64,000 nt of DNA, from NCBI RefSeq assembly GCF_032884065.1, contig NC_088868.1, forward strand, positions 37,688,867-37,752,866. Reading direction: 5' to 3'. Under the pieces are notes generated by a model, which did not search any database, had not been told where the DNA came from, and was given only the letters and a program-made list of their open reading frames with translations. Made by a program: the position numbers and the translations under genes. Of the stretch, positions 11,246-23,756 are shown one piece after another. Position 1 is the first letter of the stretch. Every line of letters starts with the position of its first letter. The stretch comes from Artemia franciscana. Taxonomy: Eukaryota; Arthropoda; Branchiopoda; Anostraca; Artemiidae.

Positions 11246-12887
11246 TCTATATATATAAAAATAAGTTGTCTGTGTGTGGATCTGTGGATGGATCAGGTGA
11301 CGTCATGTTTGTTTGCATATGACGTCTGAATTATTTCACACTAATACAAAAGAAGAAAAAAACTAAAAAAGGTAAAAACTACAAAAAAAACTAAAAAGAA
11401 AAAAAAACTAAAAAAGCTAAAAAACTAAAAAAAAACTAAAAAAAGGTAAAAATCTAATAACTAAAAAAAAACTGAAAAAAATAAAAAAAGGCAAAAACTA
11501 CAAAAAAAAACTAATAAAAAAACTAAAAAAGCTAAAAAACTAAAAAAACTAAAAAAAACTAGAAAAAAGGTAAAAAACTAAAAAAAAACTAAAAACTAAA
11601 AAAGAAAAAAACTAAAAAAAAGGAAAAAACTGAAAAATAAAAGAGAAAAAGAAAACTAAAAAAATATGAATAAATATATATAAAAATAAGTTGTTTGTGG
11701 GTTATGTCTGTCTGTCTGTCTGTCGAGTGACGTCGTGTTTGTCCGCATATGACGTCTGAATTATTTAACACTAATACAAAAGAAGAAAAAAAACTAAAAA
11801 AGGTAAAAACTACAAAAAAAAACTAAAAAGAAAAAAAACTAAAAAAGCTAAAAAACTAAAAAAAACTAAAAAAGGTAAAAAACTAAAAACTAAAAAAAAC
11901 TGAAAAAACTAAAAAAAGGCAAAAACTAAAAAAAAACTAAAAACTAATAAAAAAAACTAAAAAAGCTAAAAAACTAAAAAAACTAAAAAAACTAAAAAAA
12001 GGTAAAAAACAAAAAAAAACTAAAAACTAAAAAAGAAAAAACTAAAAAAAAGGAAAAAACTGAAAAATAAGAGAAAAAGAAAACTAAAAAAATATTAATA
12101 AATATAAAAAATATAAATATAAATATAATATAAATTAGCAATCAACAAAGCACCGAGACACAAATGACGACCGGGACACAGGGAGTATAAATGACGACCA
12201 GGACATAAGTAAAAAAAAAACTAAAAAAACTAAAAAAATGGTAAAAACTACAAAAAAACTAAAAACTAATAAAAAAACTAAAAAATCTAAAAATCTAAAT
12301 AAACTAAAAAAGAAAAAAAAGAAAAAAGGAAAAAAATAAAGGAGAAAACAAAACTAAAAAACGAATGTACATACAGACCGGGACACCGGGATACAAATGA
12401 CGACCGGGACACAGGGAATATAAATGACGACCGGGACACAGGGACACAACTACAATGGGGACGCCGGGGGGCACAGGGGGATATAAATGACGACCGGGAC
12501 ACCGGGACACAAGGAATATAAATGACGCCCGGGACACTCAAAGAGAAATCACAGACTGGAACACCGGGACACAAATGACGACCGGGACACAGGGAATATA
12601 AATGACGACCGGGACACAGGGACATAACTACAAAGGGGACGCCGGGGTGCACAGGGGGATATATAAATGACGATGGCGACTCAGGGAATGGTCGATTAGC
12701 AATCACCATCAACAAAGCTCAAGGGCAATCATTAGAATCATGAGGTATAGATCTGAATACGGATTGTTTTCCCATGGACCATTATATGTTGCATGTTCAA
12801 GAGTCGGTAAACCTGACAATCTATTTATATGCACAGACAATGGGACAGCAAAGAATGTTGTATATTCGCAAGTTTTACGTAGTTAAA

Positions 12888-12934
<47 letters not shown>

Positions 12935-13089
12935 ATCTATATTCACAGGTGGGACATAGGGACTCAACTACAATGGCGCGTAACTAATATGTCGCGTAAC
13001 GACTTACGCGCGCGGGGGGGCTTGGGGGGCGCGAAGCGCCCCCACCAACTAGGTGTTGGGGTGGCGCGAAGCGCCACCCCAACAGCTAC
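11246..13089 (+). mobile_element. Non-autonomous Helitron, tandem unit 2 (1844 bp)
   Basis: A near-copy of 9366-11245 with the same modules in the same order: 5' end with TGACGTCA at 11298, internal second 5'-like segment near 11673, A-rich blocks, minisatellite about 12150-12680, helicase scrap, shorter (TA)n, and two 3' hairpins. The first CTAG is at 13049-13052. The final signal reads CTAC (13086-13089) instead of CTAG. Differences from unit 1 are mainly run lengths in A and TA tracts plus scattered substitutions, so the copies separated recently. Confidence 0.85.
11350..12115. repeat. A-rich CTAAAAA/GGTAAAAACT repeat block
   Basis: Counterpart of 9470-10240 in the second tandem unit, split near 11673-11770 by the internal 5'-end-like segment. 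Confidence 0.85.
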
Positions 13090-16000
13090 TATCTTATAAA
13101 GATTAAATGTATACTTATAGATTATAAAGATTAAATTTATCAGCGAAAGCAATAACAGGAGGGAAAGAAGTGAAACATGAAATTGTAGTTAATTTGGCAG
13201 ATATAAACAGGAATTGGTTAAAAACATATACTTTTCTTTGCAAAGGATTGGGGAGAATTTTGACAAAAAAGGGAAGAAATTTCGATTAAAGCAAGTAGAA
13301 GAAAATAAAAGAACTATCTCAAACAAACAATACCTTTTGTAAATATACTAATTACACTTGGTTTTTTATTCTTCTGGCCAACCGTGTGTTTTGCGTGATT
13401 TCTCAAATGTCATAGACACTGAAATTATTCTGACATAATTTATTCCAAAACTAAGACTCTTAACAAATATTCTCAAACCTCTGGCCAATATAAATCGATT
13501 ATTAAGGCTTGAAAATCCAAAGATGTCCATCCTCCTGCAAAATATAAAGCCATTTTTGAGATAAAATTAATAAATACATGAATAAATAATTATTGCTTTA
13601 AAAGATATATTACGTATATATGAGTGCGTTTAATATAATTACCAATTTTATTAGATAAGGTTTTTATCTCATATAGATCAGATATTTAAATAGTTCAATT
13701 TATTTGAAATGGTTTAATTTAAGGAAAAATAAGTGATACCGACGCTGTTAATCCGTAATATATGAAAAAGTTTTCACAGAATACGGCTTTGAAATTTATT
13801 TAATTTTCTTGGAGCATCAAGAAATAAATTGTAAAAAAATTATTGAAAGTCTTAAAAAAAAGCAAAAACACCGAAATAATAAAATAAAAAGGCTATTAAA
13901 ACTACTCAAATCAAAAAAAAAAGAAAAACAAGAAAGAGGGCGGAAAAATTCTCGTTCAATGCTACTTTGTATAATCGAAGAAATTTCAATAACATTGATC
14001 ACCTCGTATAATTTTTCGGTTATTATATCACTAAATTTGAATTAAGAAGCACAGGTGAAAAATTTAAAGTTTGATACTGTTGTTTAATATACTCTTGCTG
14101 TTGACAATGCCAGTTTTGTTTAAGACGGGTTTTCTAAGTTGAACAATTCTCACATTTCCCGAACAATTTTGCTGTTTGAAGGTCAGCCCACACATGAATA
14201 TCGAGAATTTTCTACAAGATTGCAGGGTTTCCTCTTCAGAAAATTCTCTCAACTGGTCCATGAGAGCTTCGATGCTTTTAATTCCCTATCTTGGTGAATG
14301 ACCCATTTTTGTTATTTTTGCAACTTGGCTCTTATACTAAAAGGGAGAAAAAATCAATCCTTGTGTACACAGGTACCTAATACTTCTTATATGAGATATA
14401 TCATGTGTATATAACGAATGAGTAAAGTTAGCATTAAATATACCTTATGTACACAAGTGTACCTTATAAGAGAAAACTTAGATCTTCAAAAGAAGGAAAC
14501 ATATGTTCTTCTATTAATTTTAATAAGGATCAGTTCGACTATGGGGAAAATGTTTTCTTTCTTTTTATAAATTTAAAGAGTTTCATAAAAAGATATTAGA
14601 TTTATAAGGAATTCAACACAATTTGAGCGGGCACAAATTCACGAAAACATGGCAAGGATCTTAATTTTTAGAGCAATGATCTACATTCTTTTGATACTAA
14701 AACATGTATTTTTCATATAGGGGGTGACAGCAATTTTAAATTAATACCAAAAGAAGGTTTCTCAAAATCTACAGGTTATTCCCACATCTACAAAATGTAC
14801 TTTAGCACATAAAGATACTTTTTGGGGGGATTAGAGAATATTATAGTCCTTTCCTTTCGATAATCCCTTTGAAACTAAAGCTTGAAAATTATTTTCACTT
14901 GTGTCATGGACACAACTTGAAAATTATATAGTGGGAACCATAACTAAATGTATTCCAAACATCACTTATGAGGTGTTTATCAAACAACCGCAAAAATTTA
15001 AAGCTTATTCGGTATTTTTTCCATATCAGTTCTTTATCTGTAAGTAGGTAAAACATAAGGACTTAAACCCTCAGTAAGTCCGAAAATCCGATACTATCCT
15101 TCCTCGATTTACTATTATTTCAGCTGTCTTTAAAATAATGAAGGGTGATTTAAGGTAGTTTCCTTAAAATAGGGACAAATTAAGGACCAGCCCGTTCTGG
15201 CAATATCATTAGGCCTAATAATGCTTCGCCCACTCAATGGCATTGGATATTGCCAACCTATAGGAAGTCAAAATATCCAATCAGATGGCTATTGAGGTCT
15301 CCCAACATACTTAAGCAAGACATCTGTGCAATTACCCCTATTCCTTGAATGGTTAAAGTACCAAACGTTGGTTAAAGTACCGAAACGTAGTCAAGTTAAA
15401 CTAGTTATAGGGTTTTCACTCATTATTTGAAATGATTTTCCAAAAATTTTCCAAAATATTTTAAAGAAATTTTCCGCAGCCAGCAGCCCACAATACAAGT
15501 CAAGCTGAAATGAGTATGGTTGGGTGATATGCTAATATTATAATAAAATTAGGGTATATTTTGAAATAGAGATGCTGTTTCATCTCTACCCTTATATCAG
15601 TACTATAATTGTGCAAAGATTGCTGCCTTTAACAATCCCACCTACTTTCCTCTACTCATACTGAAAAGAAACACTGAAGCTATTCTTTCATTGCTATATC
15701 AGTTTATACGTCCAATCTCTCATAGCTTAGCTGTGTGTGCATTGAGTCAGAAAATATCAAATGTTATTGGACTTTTATAAAGTAATTGCATATACTCACA
15801 TCAAGGCATATTTGAGTTTAAATTGAAAATTATTTTAGCCCTATGTTACATGGATTCTAAGGGAAATTTCCTATTCTGATATATTTAGGTATAATAAAAG
15901 TATTTATCTTATATCCCAAGCTTTGGAGAAATGTCATTTTTTAAGCTATTATTTAATATTTTGTACATTTAACCAGATTTTGTAATGTTTATTCGTTTCT

Positions 16001-19000
16001 TACATTTTCTCTTTGACTTTCTCCATCGGAATAGGCTATATCATGTATAATAAATCAACAAAACAATTTCCTATATATATATTTTACTTATCTGTTAAAA
16101 AGTATCATTATAAACTTGAAATATTTTTTTCTCTCAGAAATCGATGAATACTTTAAATTTACGATAATTTTTGAATCACTTTATCTACAAATAAAATGGA
16201 ACATCTTGGTCATAAGGCTTTCTAATCATGAAAGTCAAGCTACAATGATCATTAATATCGTCAAATTATCTGAGGAGAAACAATTTAGACAAAAATTGGC
16301 TAATTAAATCATTTTTGACCAATTTCCACTTAAATAAGTCAACAATGAACCTGTAAATCAAAGCACAAATAAATATAGAATCAAATGTAGTTTGAAAATA
16401 TTTCATGATTCAGAACTGAAGATATATTTGCTCATAGAGGAGGAACTAAAGCAGAAATTTATTCATACAATTGAAACATAAAAAGACTATGTGATTTGTT
16501 AGTATGATAGATCAGTCTTTGAATAAGTGAGGCAAAAATTCTAGACATGGATTCCAAATTACAAGCTCAATCTTAAAAAAGAGGGAAAGTTTTTGAGAAC
16601 TTTAATTAAATCTCAATATATTTAGAGAAGAATTTATGTAAAAGAAGTTGGAAACTAGAATGCAACGGCAGAGAAGAAAGAAAAAGATAGAGACACAGAA
16701 ACATATTAATTATCTATTTTCAATGAGCAAATTTAGCCTTAAGAGTATAGAAAAGAAGAAAACAGGAAGAAGAACTAGGCATTTCTGTATGAAGAATGCA
16801 TAACAAAGAGGGAGGGATGTGAAATACTAAGCAGAACCAAAAGGAGTTCCAAAAGGAAGATCAATAGTTATGGTTTCATAAGCTCCTTAGGGACGATAAA
16901 ACATTGAGAAATAAAATGAAAGTAGAAATTAGAAGGAGAGCAATTGAGAAATGGTAAAGTAAATCGTATGCTAGGATAAGAAATCGTTCTTAGAGAGAAC
17001 TAAGGGACCAATAGGGACCGTGTCCATAGAAATTTTACCCTACTGCAGCCTCATAGTCATTGTATCTAGAAAAGAATAAAAGGTCTCTGGACAGCTAGAA
17101 CTAAATCCAGATCAACACCGGAGTCGTATATTCTCTCGTAATAAGCAGATTATGACTTGATGAGCCCGGGGGATCAAATAGAGGCTTGAACCCTTTTGAA
17201 AATGCTAAAGAAAGATTAAATCCCCTTAGAGAGCATAAGGAATTATGAACAGTACATTTACTTCAGATCGTGTCAGTAATTTTTACAGGTGTTCTGCTAG
17301 ATAGCCATGAATATAAATTTCAAACTGACAGGCAATAGAAAATTGTATGCACTGTCTTGGTCTTCTGAACTCCTTCCATTCACTTAAAAGAAATTTCAAA
17401 TTCTCTTTGCCTAGGAAGTGATCATGCAGCTCGACCAGAATAATTGATTATTTTTCAAGAGCCTTGTCCCAAACTTATAAATTTGACTATTATTCCATTT
17501 TAAGACTTTATTCTTTGATATGATTAATAATCATTCATAAAAACAGATATTAATTAAGAAACTAGGACAAAAACCACTGGGTAAGTGTGTTAAGTAAACC
17601 TATATCCCTTTATAGGTACGTCATATCGTAGCATAAACAAACACTGAGAAGGTTTAATCAAATGACTCTTCCTTTCAAACTTGCATAGAAGCTTTTGTCT
17701 AATTTATTTTAAAATATTCATTTGCAAACTAGGTGTCAACACAAATAAAACAGAATAGAATGTTTAGTGTGATTATTATTTTAAAATGGTTTTTCGATAT
17801 TTTCAAGAAAATTACAGATGAATGAAGTTCCTTCTTAGTTATTTATGGCAAATAGGACATCAAATCGATATTCTGGTAGCCATATTTGCAGGCTTGTTTA
17901 GCAGAACTATTACCCAACTTAGCAGTAGTGGCAAAGGGTCCCTGAGCTTCTCATTGCATAGCAGACAAAAAAAATCCATTGAGTAACTACCAAAAAAAGA
18001 AAACCATATCAAAAGAAAAATTCTCTCGTTCATTCTTTACAAATTTTTTGGGCAAAACTGATGAGGCTTAAATTATATAAGTAATTTTTTATGATATTGT
18101 TTTTATGTCTTTTGTATGTTTCTTTTTTGCAGAAGGCTCTGAAAAAGTCTGCTTTGCATAGTTCTGTCGTTTTAATACTATTTAATTCGAAAATACTGTG
18201 GAGTTTTTTGAAAAACGTTCGACAACTTCTGAAGGAAAAACTAATAGGCTACACGTGCTATGTGATTTCACTCTCAGCTATTTTTTCTTTAAAAATTTAA
18301 ATCATCTGCAAAAGAGTGCATAAATAACAATTTTTCTCTAGAGTTATATTGGAAATGGGGCCTAGGGTTAAGAAAGTTTCAAGAATGAACTTTATTTTCA
18401 TCATTTTCACCTTCTTCAAGGGAGTTTCACCAGAAAAGACAGTCAGTAGGGCAGAGAATTATACGGTTTGTGCTAGTTAGCATGTTTTTATAATATTTTA
18501 TGATGTACCTAAATTACTACTGATATAAGATGGAAGCTGTAAATATGCAGCAACCATTCTGCAGGAAAAGTCCAGCAAAACTATTTAGATTCAAGCGAGG
18601 TGTAGATGATAAATTGATTATCCTCTTACACCATTTTCAAAGGAACGACCTCTCAGTGGAAGTTAGAAAAATAATGTGTAACAAGTAATTTTTAGGGTTT
18701 CAGGCAAAACTTCACTCCACCTACAGAAAGATCTACAGAGTTGTCAATACATTTGGACCACATGATTCCACGACTATAAAAATAATCAACAAAACTGTAA
18801 ATCAACGAAATTTTATAAAATGGATATAAGAATAACAGTCATCTATTAACAGTTATTTTTGCATGTACTTTACATATCTATAGATACAAGTACTCAACAA
18901 TACAGAATTAAGGGAGCTGAAATAAAGAAGCTGTATTAGTATATTTTTCGTAGTTTACTCAAAATTTTCAGCTGTCAAGATTTTGGTCTTTAACCTTATT

Positions 19001-19150
19001 AATTGTGATATTGTAAACCAGAGACTAGTAAGATCAACACAAAATACTAGGGTATATAGGAGCGCTGTTATTAATGTTAAAGGTTAACATCAGAGTCTAG
19101 TATTGTCTAGGTTAATTAAGGTTAATTAATTAATTAATTAGGTTAATAAT
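13090..19150. other. 6 kb of AT-rich sequence without recognisable genes
   Basis: Open frames here are short (60-78 codons), lysine- or leucine-rich and match nothing I know. There are no domain motifs, no tRNA-like folds that I can support, and no repeats shared with the rest of the window. Near 19080-19150 there is a short run of GGTTAATTAA-type repeats. This is the least repeat-laden part of the window and may be ordinary intergenic or intronic DNA. Confidence 0.5.
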
Positions 19151-19159
19151 TAGGGTTAA

Positions 19160-20045
19160 TTTAATGCAGAAATTTAGGAATGGGAACTACCTCCATGTAA
19201 GTTATAATGTTGGTAGATTCCAAAATAGGAATTTGACAGAAAGACTCCAGAAACATTTGAATACTAAACTGAAGAGTTTAAAATTTGACATTCCAGAAAA
19301 TGGATGGAATAATCTTAGGAAAACAATTTGTGAAGTTACTTATGATATACAGTTATTTATGATATACTAGTTTGAAATGCAGCAAGACATATTATTGAAA
19401 AAGCTTTATGTTCAATTGAGAAGAAAAGGGGCTTGTACAAGAATTTTCTAACTGATAAATTATATGACATTATAAAGAATTTAACAGAATTAGAAAAGGA
19501 ATTAAAATATGAACTAAGGAACCGTGAAATGAATACTATTGATAAAATTGCAAAGGATCTGGAAGATGCAAATAGACGAAAAAATAGTCAAATATTTTAA
19601 TGGCATTTTAAAAAATTGAGAGGGGGTTGTCAATCCAAACTTCTACCAGTTGAAAATAGGAATGAGGCAACAAATAGTGATAAGTAAAGAGTTAAGAGGG
19701 ATGGAAAATACATTTTGAGAAAATGGTATACCAAGAAAGAGTAGCAGGAAAACATGCCAATGAAAATTAACATGTTTGTGATACCTTCGATGCGGATCAA
19801 GATTTGTATTGTGAGGAAGAATTAGCAACAGTACTTAAAAGAATAAGAACTAATAAGGCCCCAGGTGTTAATAGTGTGGTAAATTCATTTTTTTGAAATG
19901 GTGACTCTGAAGTTAGAAACAAGTTACTGAAGATTATGAATATGATTTTTGAAAAAGGAAAAAAACCTAGTGATTTCAAAATTAAGCTACTGTACAAGAA
20001 AGGTGATAAGAGTGGGTGTGGTAATTATTGAAGCATTAGCTTGGT
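19160..20045 (+). pseudogene. LINE ORF2 fragment (pre-RT and RT start)
   Basis: A remnant of a third LINE type. The start reads like the linker before RT (RNLTERLQKHLNTKLKSL...WNNLRKTICEV, about 19220-19345). Near 19810-19880 is EEELATVLKRIRTNKAPGVN, the conserved start of the reverse transcriptase fingers, and near 19990-20040 KIKLLYKKGDKSGCGNY followed by SISLV, the next conserved RT block. Several stops and frameshifts interrupt it. It ends abruptly at about 20045, where the inverted 1.46 kb segment begins; RT motifs A to C are absent. The identification is firm, the clade is not. Confidence 0.78.
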
Positions 20046-20160
20046 TTAATAGCTTTGAACCGAAAAAAACATTTTTTATTTTAAATTTGTCAAGAATTAC
20101 TCTAGTTTCAATTCAACAATCAGATTTGTTTTAACACCCTAAAGGAATTACTGTATTTTA

Positions 20161-20240
20161 TCTATATATATAAAAATAAGTTGTTTGTGTACTGACGTCA
20201 TGTTTTTCGACTGTCGACTGACGTCATGTTTGTAGATCTT
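20161..20240 (+). other. Helitron 5' end, plus orientation
   Basis: TCTATATATATAAAAATAAG followed by TTGTTTGTGT and two TGACGTCA sites (20193-20200, 20219-20226). This matches the start of the elements at 2981, 9366 and 11246. No 3' end in this orientation can be paired with it except possibly the far CTAG positions downstream. Confidence 0.7.
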
Positions 20241-20250
20241 TTTAATTAGA

Positions 20251-20901
20251 TGTCTCAGTAAATGCTAGTACTATATGTACTTTTTTCAATACTAATCCTT
20301 TTTTTTTAATTCTAAATTCTTATAATGCACAAAATAATATATTGTATTATATAAAGTTGAAATTAATTATATTGAAAATGTTCAGGAGCTAGTGGTAAAT
20401 CTTTATGTGAAGTGTGTAACTTACTTGTATATTTTAAATCAACTTCGCAAAGGGAAAATATATTTTCCTTATTCATTTCTGACTAAACATAATATTTTAT
20501 TGTTGGTAACAGTCTGAGGTCTTGATTTCTTTTAGATGGATGAGTATAATAATAAAGATAGTCTCTGTCAGGTAAATTTTGTGACATTCCCATACCATAT
20601 AAATTATTAGCATCTAAATACAATATATAATCTGAAGATTTTTGTTTTTGATTAGAATTTTCGTACATTTATTATTTGCTGTAGCATATCTTTTCATTCA
20701 TTCAATAAAAATTTCTCTTTCAATAAAAATATACATTTCTTTGTCAAAAAATAATGGAATTCTAGCTCTAGAGTGTTTGAGAAAAGGCTTCCCGGGTTAT
20801 TCCTGGTGCTGAGAAGCTGTGCAATGGATCCAGTTTATAATTGTTGAAACATAAATTTCCAAATTTTTGTCAACATCTGATAGAATAATCACATCACTTT
20901 T
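20251..20901 (-). pseudogene. Fossil fragment of a Polinton-type family B DNA polymerase
   Basis: Minus-strand fossil. It is recognisable from the block LYLDANNLYGMGMSQ (about 20600) and an upstream SAPGIT block; both are conserved in protein-primed family B polymerases of Polintons/Mavericks and related elements. Only the middle of the polymerase is present, without neighbouring Polinton genes. It is broken and non-functional. It is one of three copies here (others at 31340-31990 and 43718-44368) carried within a larger duplicated segment, so the polymerase fragment is older than those duplications. Confidence 0.7.
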
Positions 20902-21397
20902 TATTTATTTTTTAGTGTAATATAATAGTTTTTTAAGTTTAATTAGTTTCCAATTGGATCTAAACAGTTTTATTCTTAGAGATTCTTCTTCAGACATATT
21001 TTTCCCTGCTAATCTTGAACTGATTTGAACTGTTTTCTTTTTACATGCTGTGTAAAATGTAAAGGAATACCTGGCCTTAAATTTCATAGATTCAACAAAA
21101 AGTCTTTGAGGCATCTTATATCAAAATACATCTGACATATTTTAATGGGTTTTTTTTTAGATGACATAGGACACCATTAAAGTTTTGCATTTGCTTTGCT
21201 AAAAATATCTTAAGTAAATACAATCCCTGATGGAGTTTTGTCGATACCTGTCTTAAAATTTATTTGTCTAAATAAAATACATATTGTTTGTGGGACAGAA
21301 GTGAAAAATGGGAGCAACTATGACTTGAGTTGTTTTGTTTTGTTTTTTTAATATTTTCTCTTTCCAAATAATTTTTGTTCTCTGGTGACATTTGTGT

Positions 21398-21474
21398 TCC
21401 TTCCTAAGTGGCTGGCACTCTAGGTTGAGAATCTTTTATCCAAGGGGCACAGGTTTAATTCATGGCATTAGCAG
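21398..21474 (+). repeat. tRNA-like (SINE-type) module
   Basis: A ~75-base block with a pol III B-box-like GGTTTAATTC (about 21452) and a possible A-box region GTGGCTGGCACTCTAGG. AGTG and CACT could pair as a D stem, but the anticodon stem is poor. Five copies occur in the window (also 30771-30846, 43148-43223, 53287-53361, 56725-56800), always inside repeat R. Confidence 0.4.
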
Positions 21475-21521
21475 TTTTTTGGTTTGGGACAAACATCAGT
21501 GATGTGACTCTGTAAGTTCAG

Positions 21522-22376
21522 CCAGATTGCTTGCGGGAGATTTCAGGCAAACATTACATATAATACCTAGATCAACCCCTGCAGACGAAATGAATGCTTG
21601 CCTGAAAAATTCTAATTTATGGGCACACGAAAAAAAATTAAAATTAACTACAAATATGCGTGTCCGATTGCAAAACGATGACTCTGGTCAAACATTTTCA
21701 GATCAATTGCTTGCAATTGGAAACGGAAAGCTCCCAGTAGACTCAATTTCAGGACGTATACAACTGCCTGCTGAATTCTGTAATTTAGTGACGTCCAAAA
21801 ATGATATTTTTTTAAAATCAACAATATTGTTTTGACCAAGATTCGAGACCAGGCAGTCCTTTACAAGTCAGTCGACACAGTTTTGAGGCGGTTAATTATC
21901 CATCTTAATTTTTAAATTCCGTGGATCTTTCAGGGTTTCCACCACACGTACTACAACTAAAAATAGGCATACCAATAATACCGTTAAGAAATATCAACCC
22001 ACCAAAGTTTTGCAATGGCACGAGACTTGCCGTAAAAAAAACAATGGAAAACGTAATAGAGGCCACAAGCTTGACGGGGCCTTTTGAGGGTGAGGCTATT
22101 CTTATTCCTCGCATTCCCATGATTCCAACGGATCTGCCTTTTCAATTTAAAAGATAGCAATTCCCAATTCAATTAGCATTTGCAATCACCATCAACAAAG
22201 CTCAAAGTCAATCATTAGAAAAATGTGGTATAGATCTTAATACTGATTGTTTTTCCCATGGACAATTGTACGTTGCATGTTCGAGGGTCGGTAAACCTGA
22301 CAATCTATCTATATGCAGCGACAATTGGACAGCGTAGAAAGTTGTATATTCGCAAGTTTTACGCAGTTAATTTGTA
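21522..22376 (+). pseudogene. Helitron helicase, C-terminal fragment
   Basis: It starts at LLAGDFRQTL (helicase motif III) and runs to the C-terminal [10 protein letters not shown]-like block. It lacks Rep, Walker A and Walker B. About 88-90% of bases match 1715-2650 by eye, but there is a deletion near 21803-21815 (about 100 bases present at 1985-2085 are missing) and a short deletion giving GTTTTGAGGCGG near 21882. The latter is shared with the tail at 33958-34540, so these two belong to one subfamily. It is followed by (TATC)n and CTAG at 22408-22411, where the next unit starts. Confidence 0.85.
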
Positions 22377-22411
22377 TTGTATCTATCTATCTATCTATAG
22401 TATCTATCTAG

Positions 22412-22550
22412 TATATATACAATAAGTTGTATGTGTGTTATGTCTGTTACCAGATTATATCTTCTATATATATATAAATAAATAAGTTGTATGTATTTTT
22501 GTGTTGAGGGTTTGCATATGACGTCTGAAAAATAAAGGAGAAAAAGAAAA
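22412..22550 (+). other. Two consecutive Helitron 5'-like ends
   Basis: TATATATACAATAAGTTGTA at 22412 and TATATATATAAATAAATAAG at about 22470, each followed by TTGTATGT. The second leads into GTTTGCATATGACGTCTGAA, shared with the elements at 9366 and 11246. A similar pair opens unit B at 34878-35040. Confidence 0.65.
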
Positions 22551-22721
22551 CAAACTAAAATGTAAAAACTGGGAATTGCATAAATATTTCGAAATATTTT
22601 GACAATAGATTAAAGTAATTCGAAAACCTTAAAACAGATACTTAAAATTTGAGGTTTATTATAAATTGTTGAGCTTTAGCAAGCTTGGTACGTGAAGATT
22701 TTTCCAACTGTCAATGTTAGA

Positions 22722-23108
22722 ATGAAAATTAACAAATTGAAAAACTTTGAAAAAGATAGAATGTTACCAAATCCTACAACAGAAGAAACAGCCGAGGAAG
22801 CTGCTCAAAGAGTTAATGCCAAAAGGCTTGCGGCTAAAATAATTTCTTAGTATCAGAAAAAGCAAATGTGCGATCTTGCAAAGAATGCAATTGCCTCTGC
22901 CACTACACATAAGGAAAGAGTAAAATATCTAATCACTAAACTAAAAGCAATACACTTCACTTTTTTATGGAGATCATAAGCGTTGTCAAACTTACTGTGA
23001 ATTATCTGGTAAAACTATCGAATTAAGTGCCCAGGATACTCCAAGTAGCATTTTCCTCTTTCATGTATGTTCTACCTTCGATACCCTGACCAGAAGGGCC
23101 GTCTACTA
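22722..23108 (+). pseudogene. Unknown ORF remnant, about 125 codons
   Basis: It reads MKINKLKNFEKDRMLPNPTT then EETAEEAAQRVNAKRLAAKI, a stop, then KKQMCDLAKNAIASATT and VKYLITKLKAIHFTF before the frame decays. The homologous stretch of unit B (35216-35597) keeps the second half open to HKPCQTYCELSGKTIELSAQ. It has a lysine/alanine-rich helical start and a cysteine-containing end. I do not recognise the family. It lies just inside the unit's 5' end, so it may be a captured exon or the ruined first exon of a Helitron protein. Confidence 0.4.
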
Positions 23109-23117
23109 ATAAGTAAT

Positions 23118-23756
23118 AGAATAAGCAATTTGGCAGAATATTTTATAAGCATAGTTGCAAAATACAAGCAACTACACAAATAGGCAATTAAGCAGAATAT
23201 TTCATGACCACAGTTGCACGATACAAGCAATTACGCGAACGTGCAATTTGGCAGAATATCTCATAAGCATAGTTGCACGATACTAGCACCTACACGAATA
23301 GGCAATTTGGCAGAATATTTCATGAGCATAGTTCACGATACAAGCAACTACATGAATAGGCAATTGGGCAGAATACTTTATGAGCATAGTGGCAGGATAC
23401 AAGCAACTACACAAACAAGCAATTTGGCAGACTATTTCATAAGCATAGTTGGACGATACAAGCACCTACACGAATAGGCAAATTGGCAGAATATTTCATA
23501 AGCATAGTTGCACAATCCAAGCAATTGCACGAAACAGCAATTTGGCAGAATATTTCATGAGCATAGTTCCACAATACAAGCAACTACACGAATAGGCAAT
23601 TTGGCAGAATATCTTATGAGCACAGTTGCACGATACAAGCAATTACGCGAACATGCAATTTGGCAGAATATTTCATTAGCACAGTTGCTCAATGCTAGCA
23701 CATACCCGAATAGGCAATTTGGCAGAATATTTCATAAGCATAGTTGCACAATACAA
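23118..23756. repeat. 59-bp minisatellite, about 10.5 copies
   Basis: The unit contains GCAATTTGGCAGAATATTTC, then ATAAGCATAGTTGCACGATA and CAAGCAACTACACGAATAG. The copies differ by scattered substitutions and small indels. It abuts the left (truncated) end of repeat R exactly. The unit B counterpart is 35605-36182 with about one copy fewer. Open frames across it are repeat artefacts. Confidence 0.9.

Larger units (their letters stand above)
20050..21514 (-). repeat. 1.46 kb inverted copy of 30727-32191
   Basis: This stretch is the reverse complement of 30727-32191 and, equally, of about 43105-44569. It contains, in plus-strand order, a Helitron 5' end, a Polinton-type polymerase fossil (minus strand) and the right part of repeat R with its tRNA-like module. 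Both edges are sharp: LINE RT on the left, Helitron helicase from about 21522 on the right. Confidence 0.85.

Noticed and set aside
13809-14045. 78-codon lysine-rich frame
   Set aside because: Low-complexity K/N-rich translation of A-rich DNA with an equally open opposite strand; no support.
17000-17480. Possible retroelement remnant (TDRQ-like stretch near 17320)
   Set aside because: Only a few residues resemble an RNase H motif; no second motif supports it.
18091-18300. 69-codon leucine-rich frame after a TTTTTTGCAG acceptor-like site
   Set aside because: No homology signal, no donor site or continuing exon that I can pair with it.
21398-21474. A functional tRNA gene
   Set aside because: The anticodon stem does not pair and all copies sit in the same dispersed repeat, so I list it only as a tRNA-like module.
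23118-23756. CRISPR-like look of regularly spaced repeats
   Set aside because: Units are contiguous with no unique spacers, in a eukaryotic transposon setting; this is a minisatellite.
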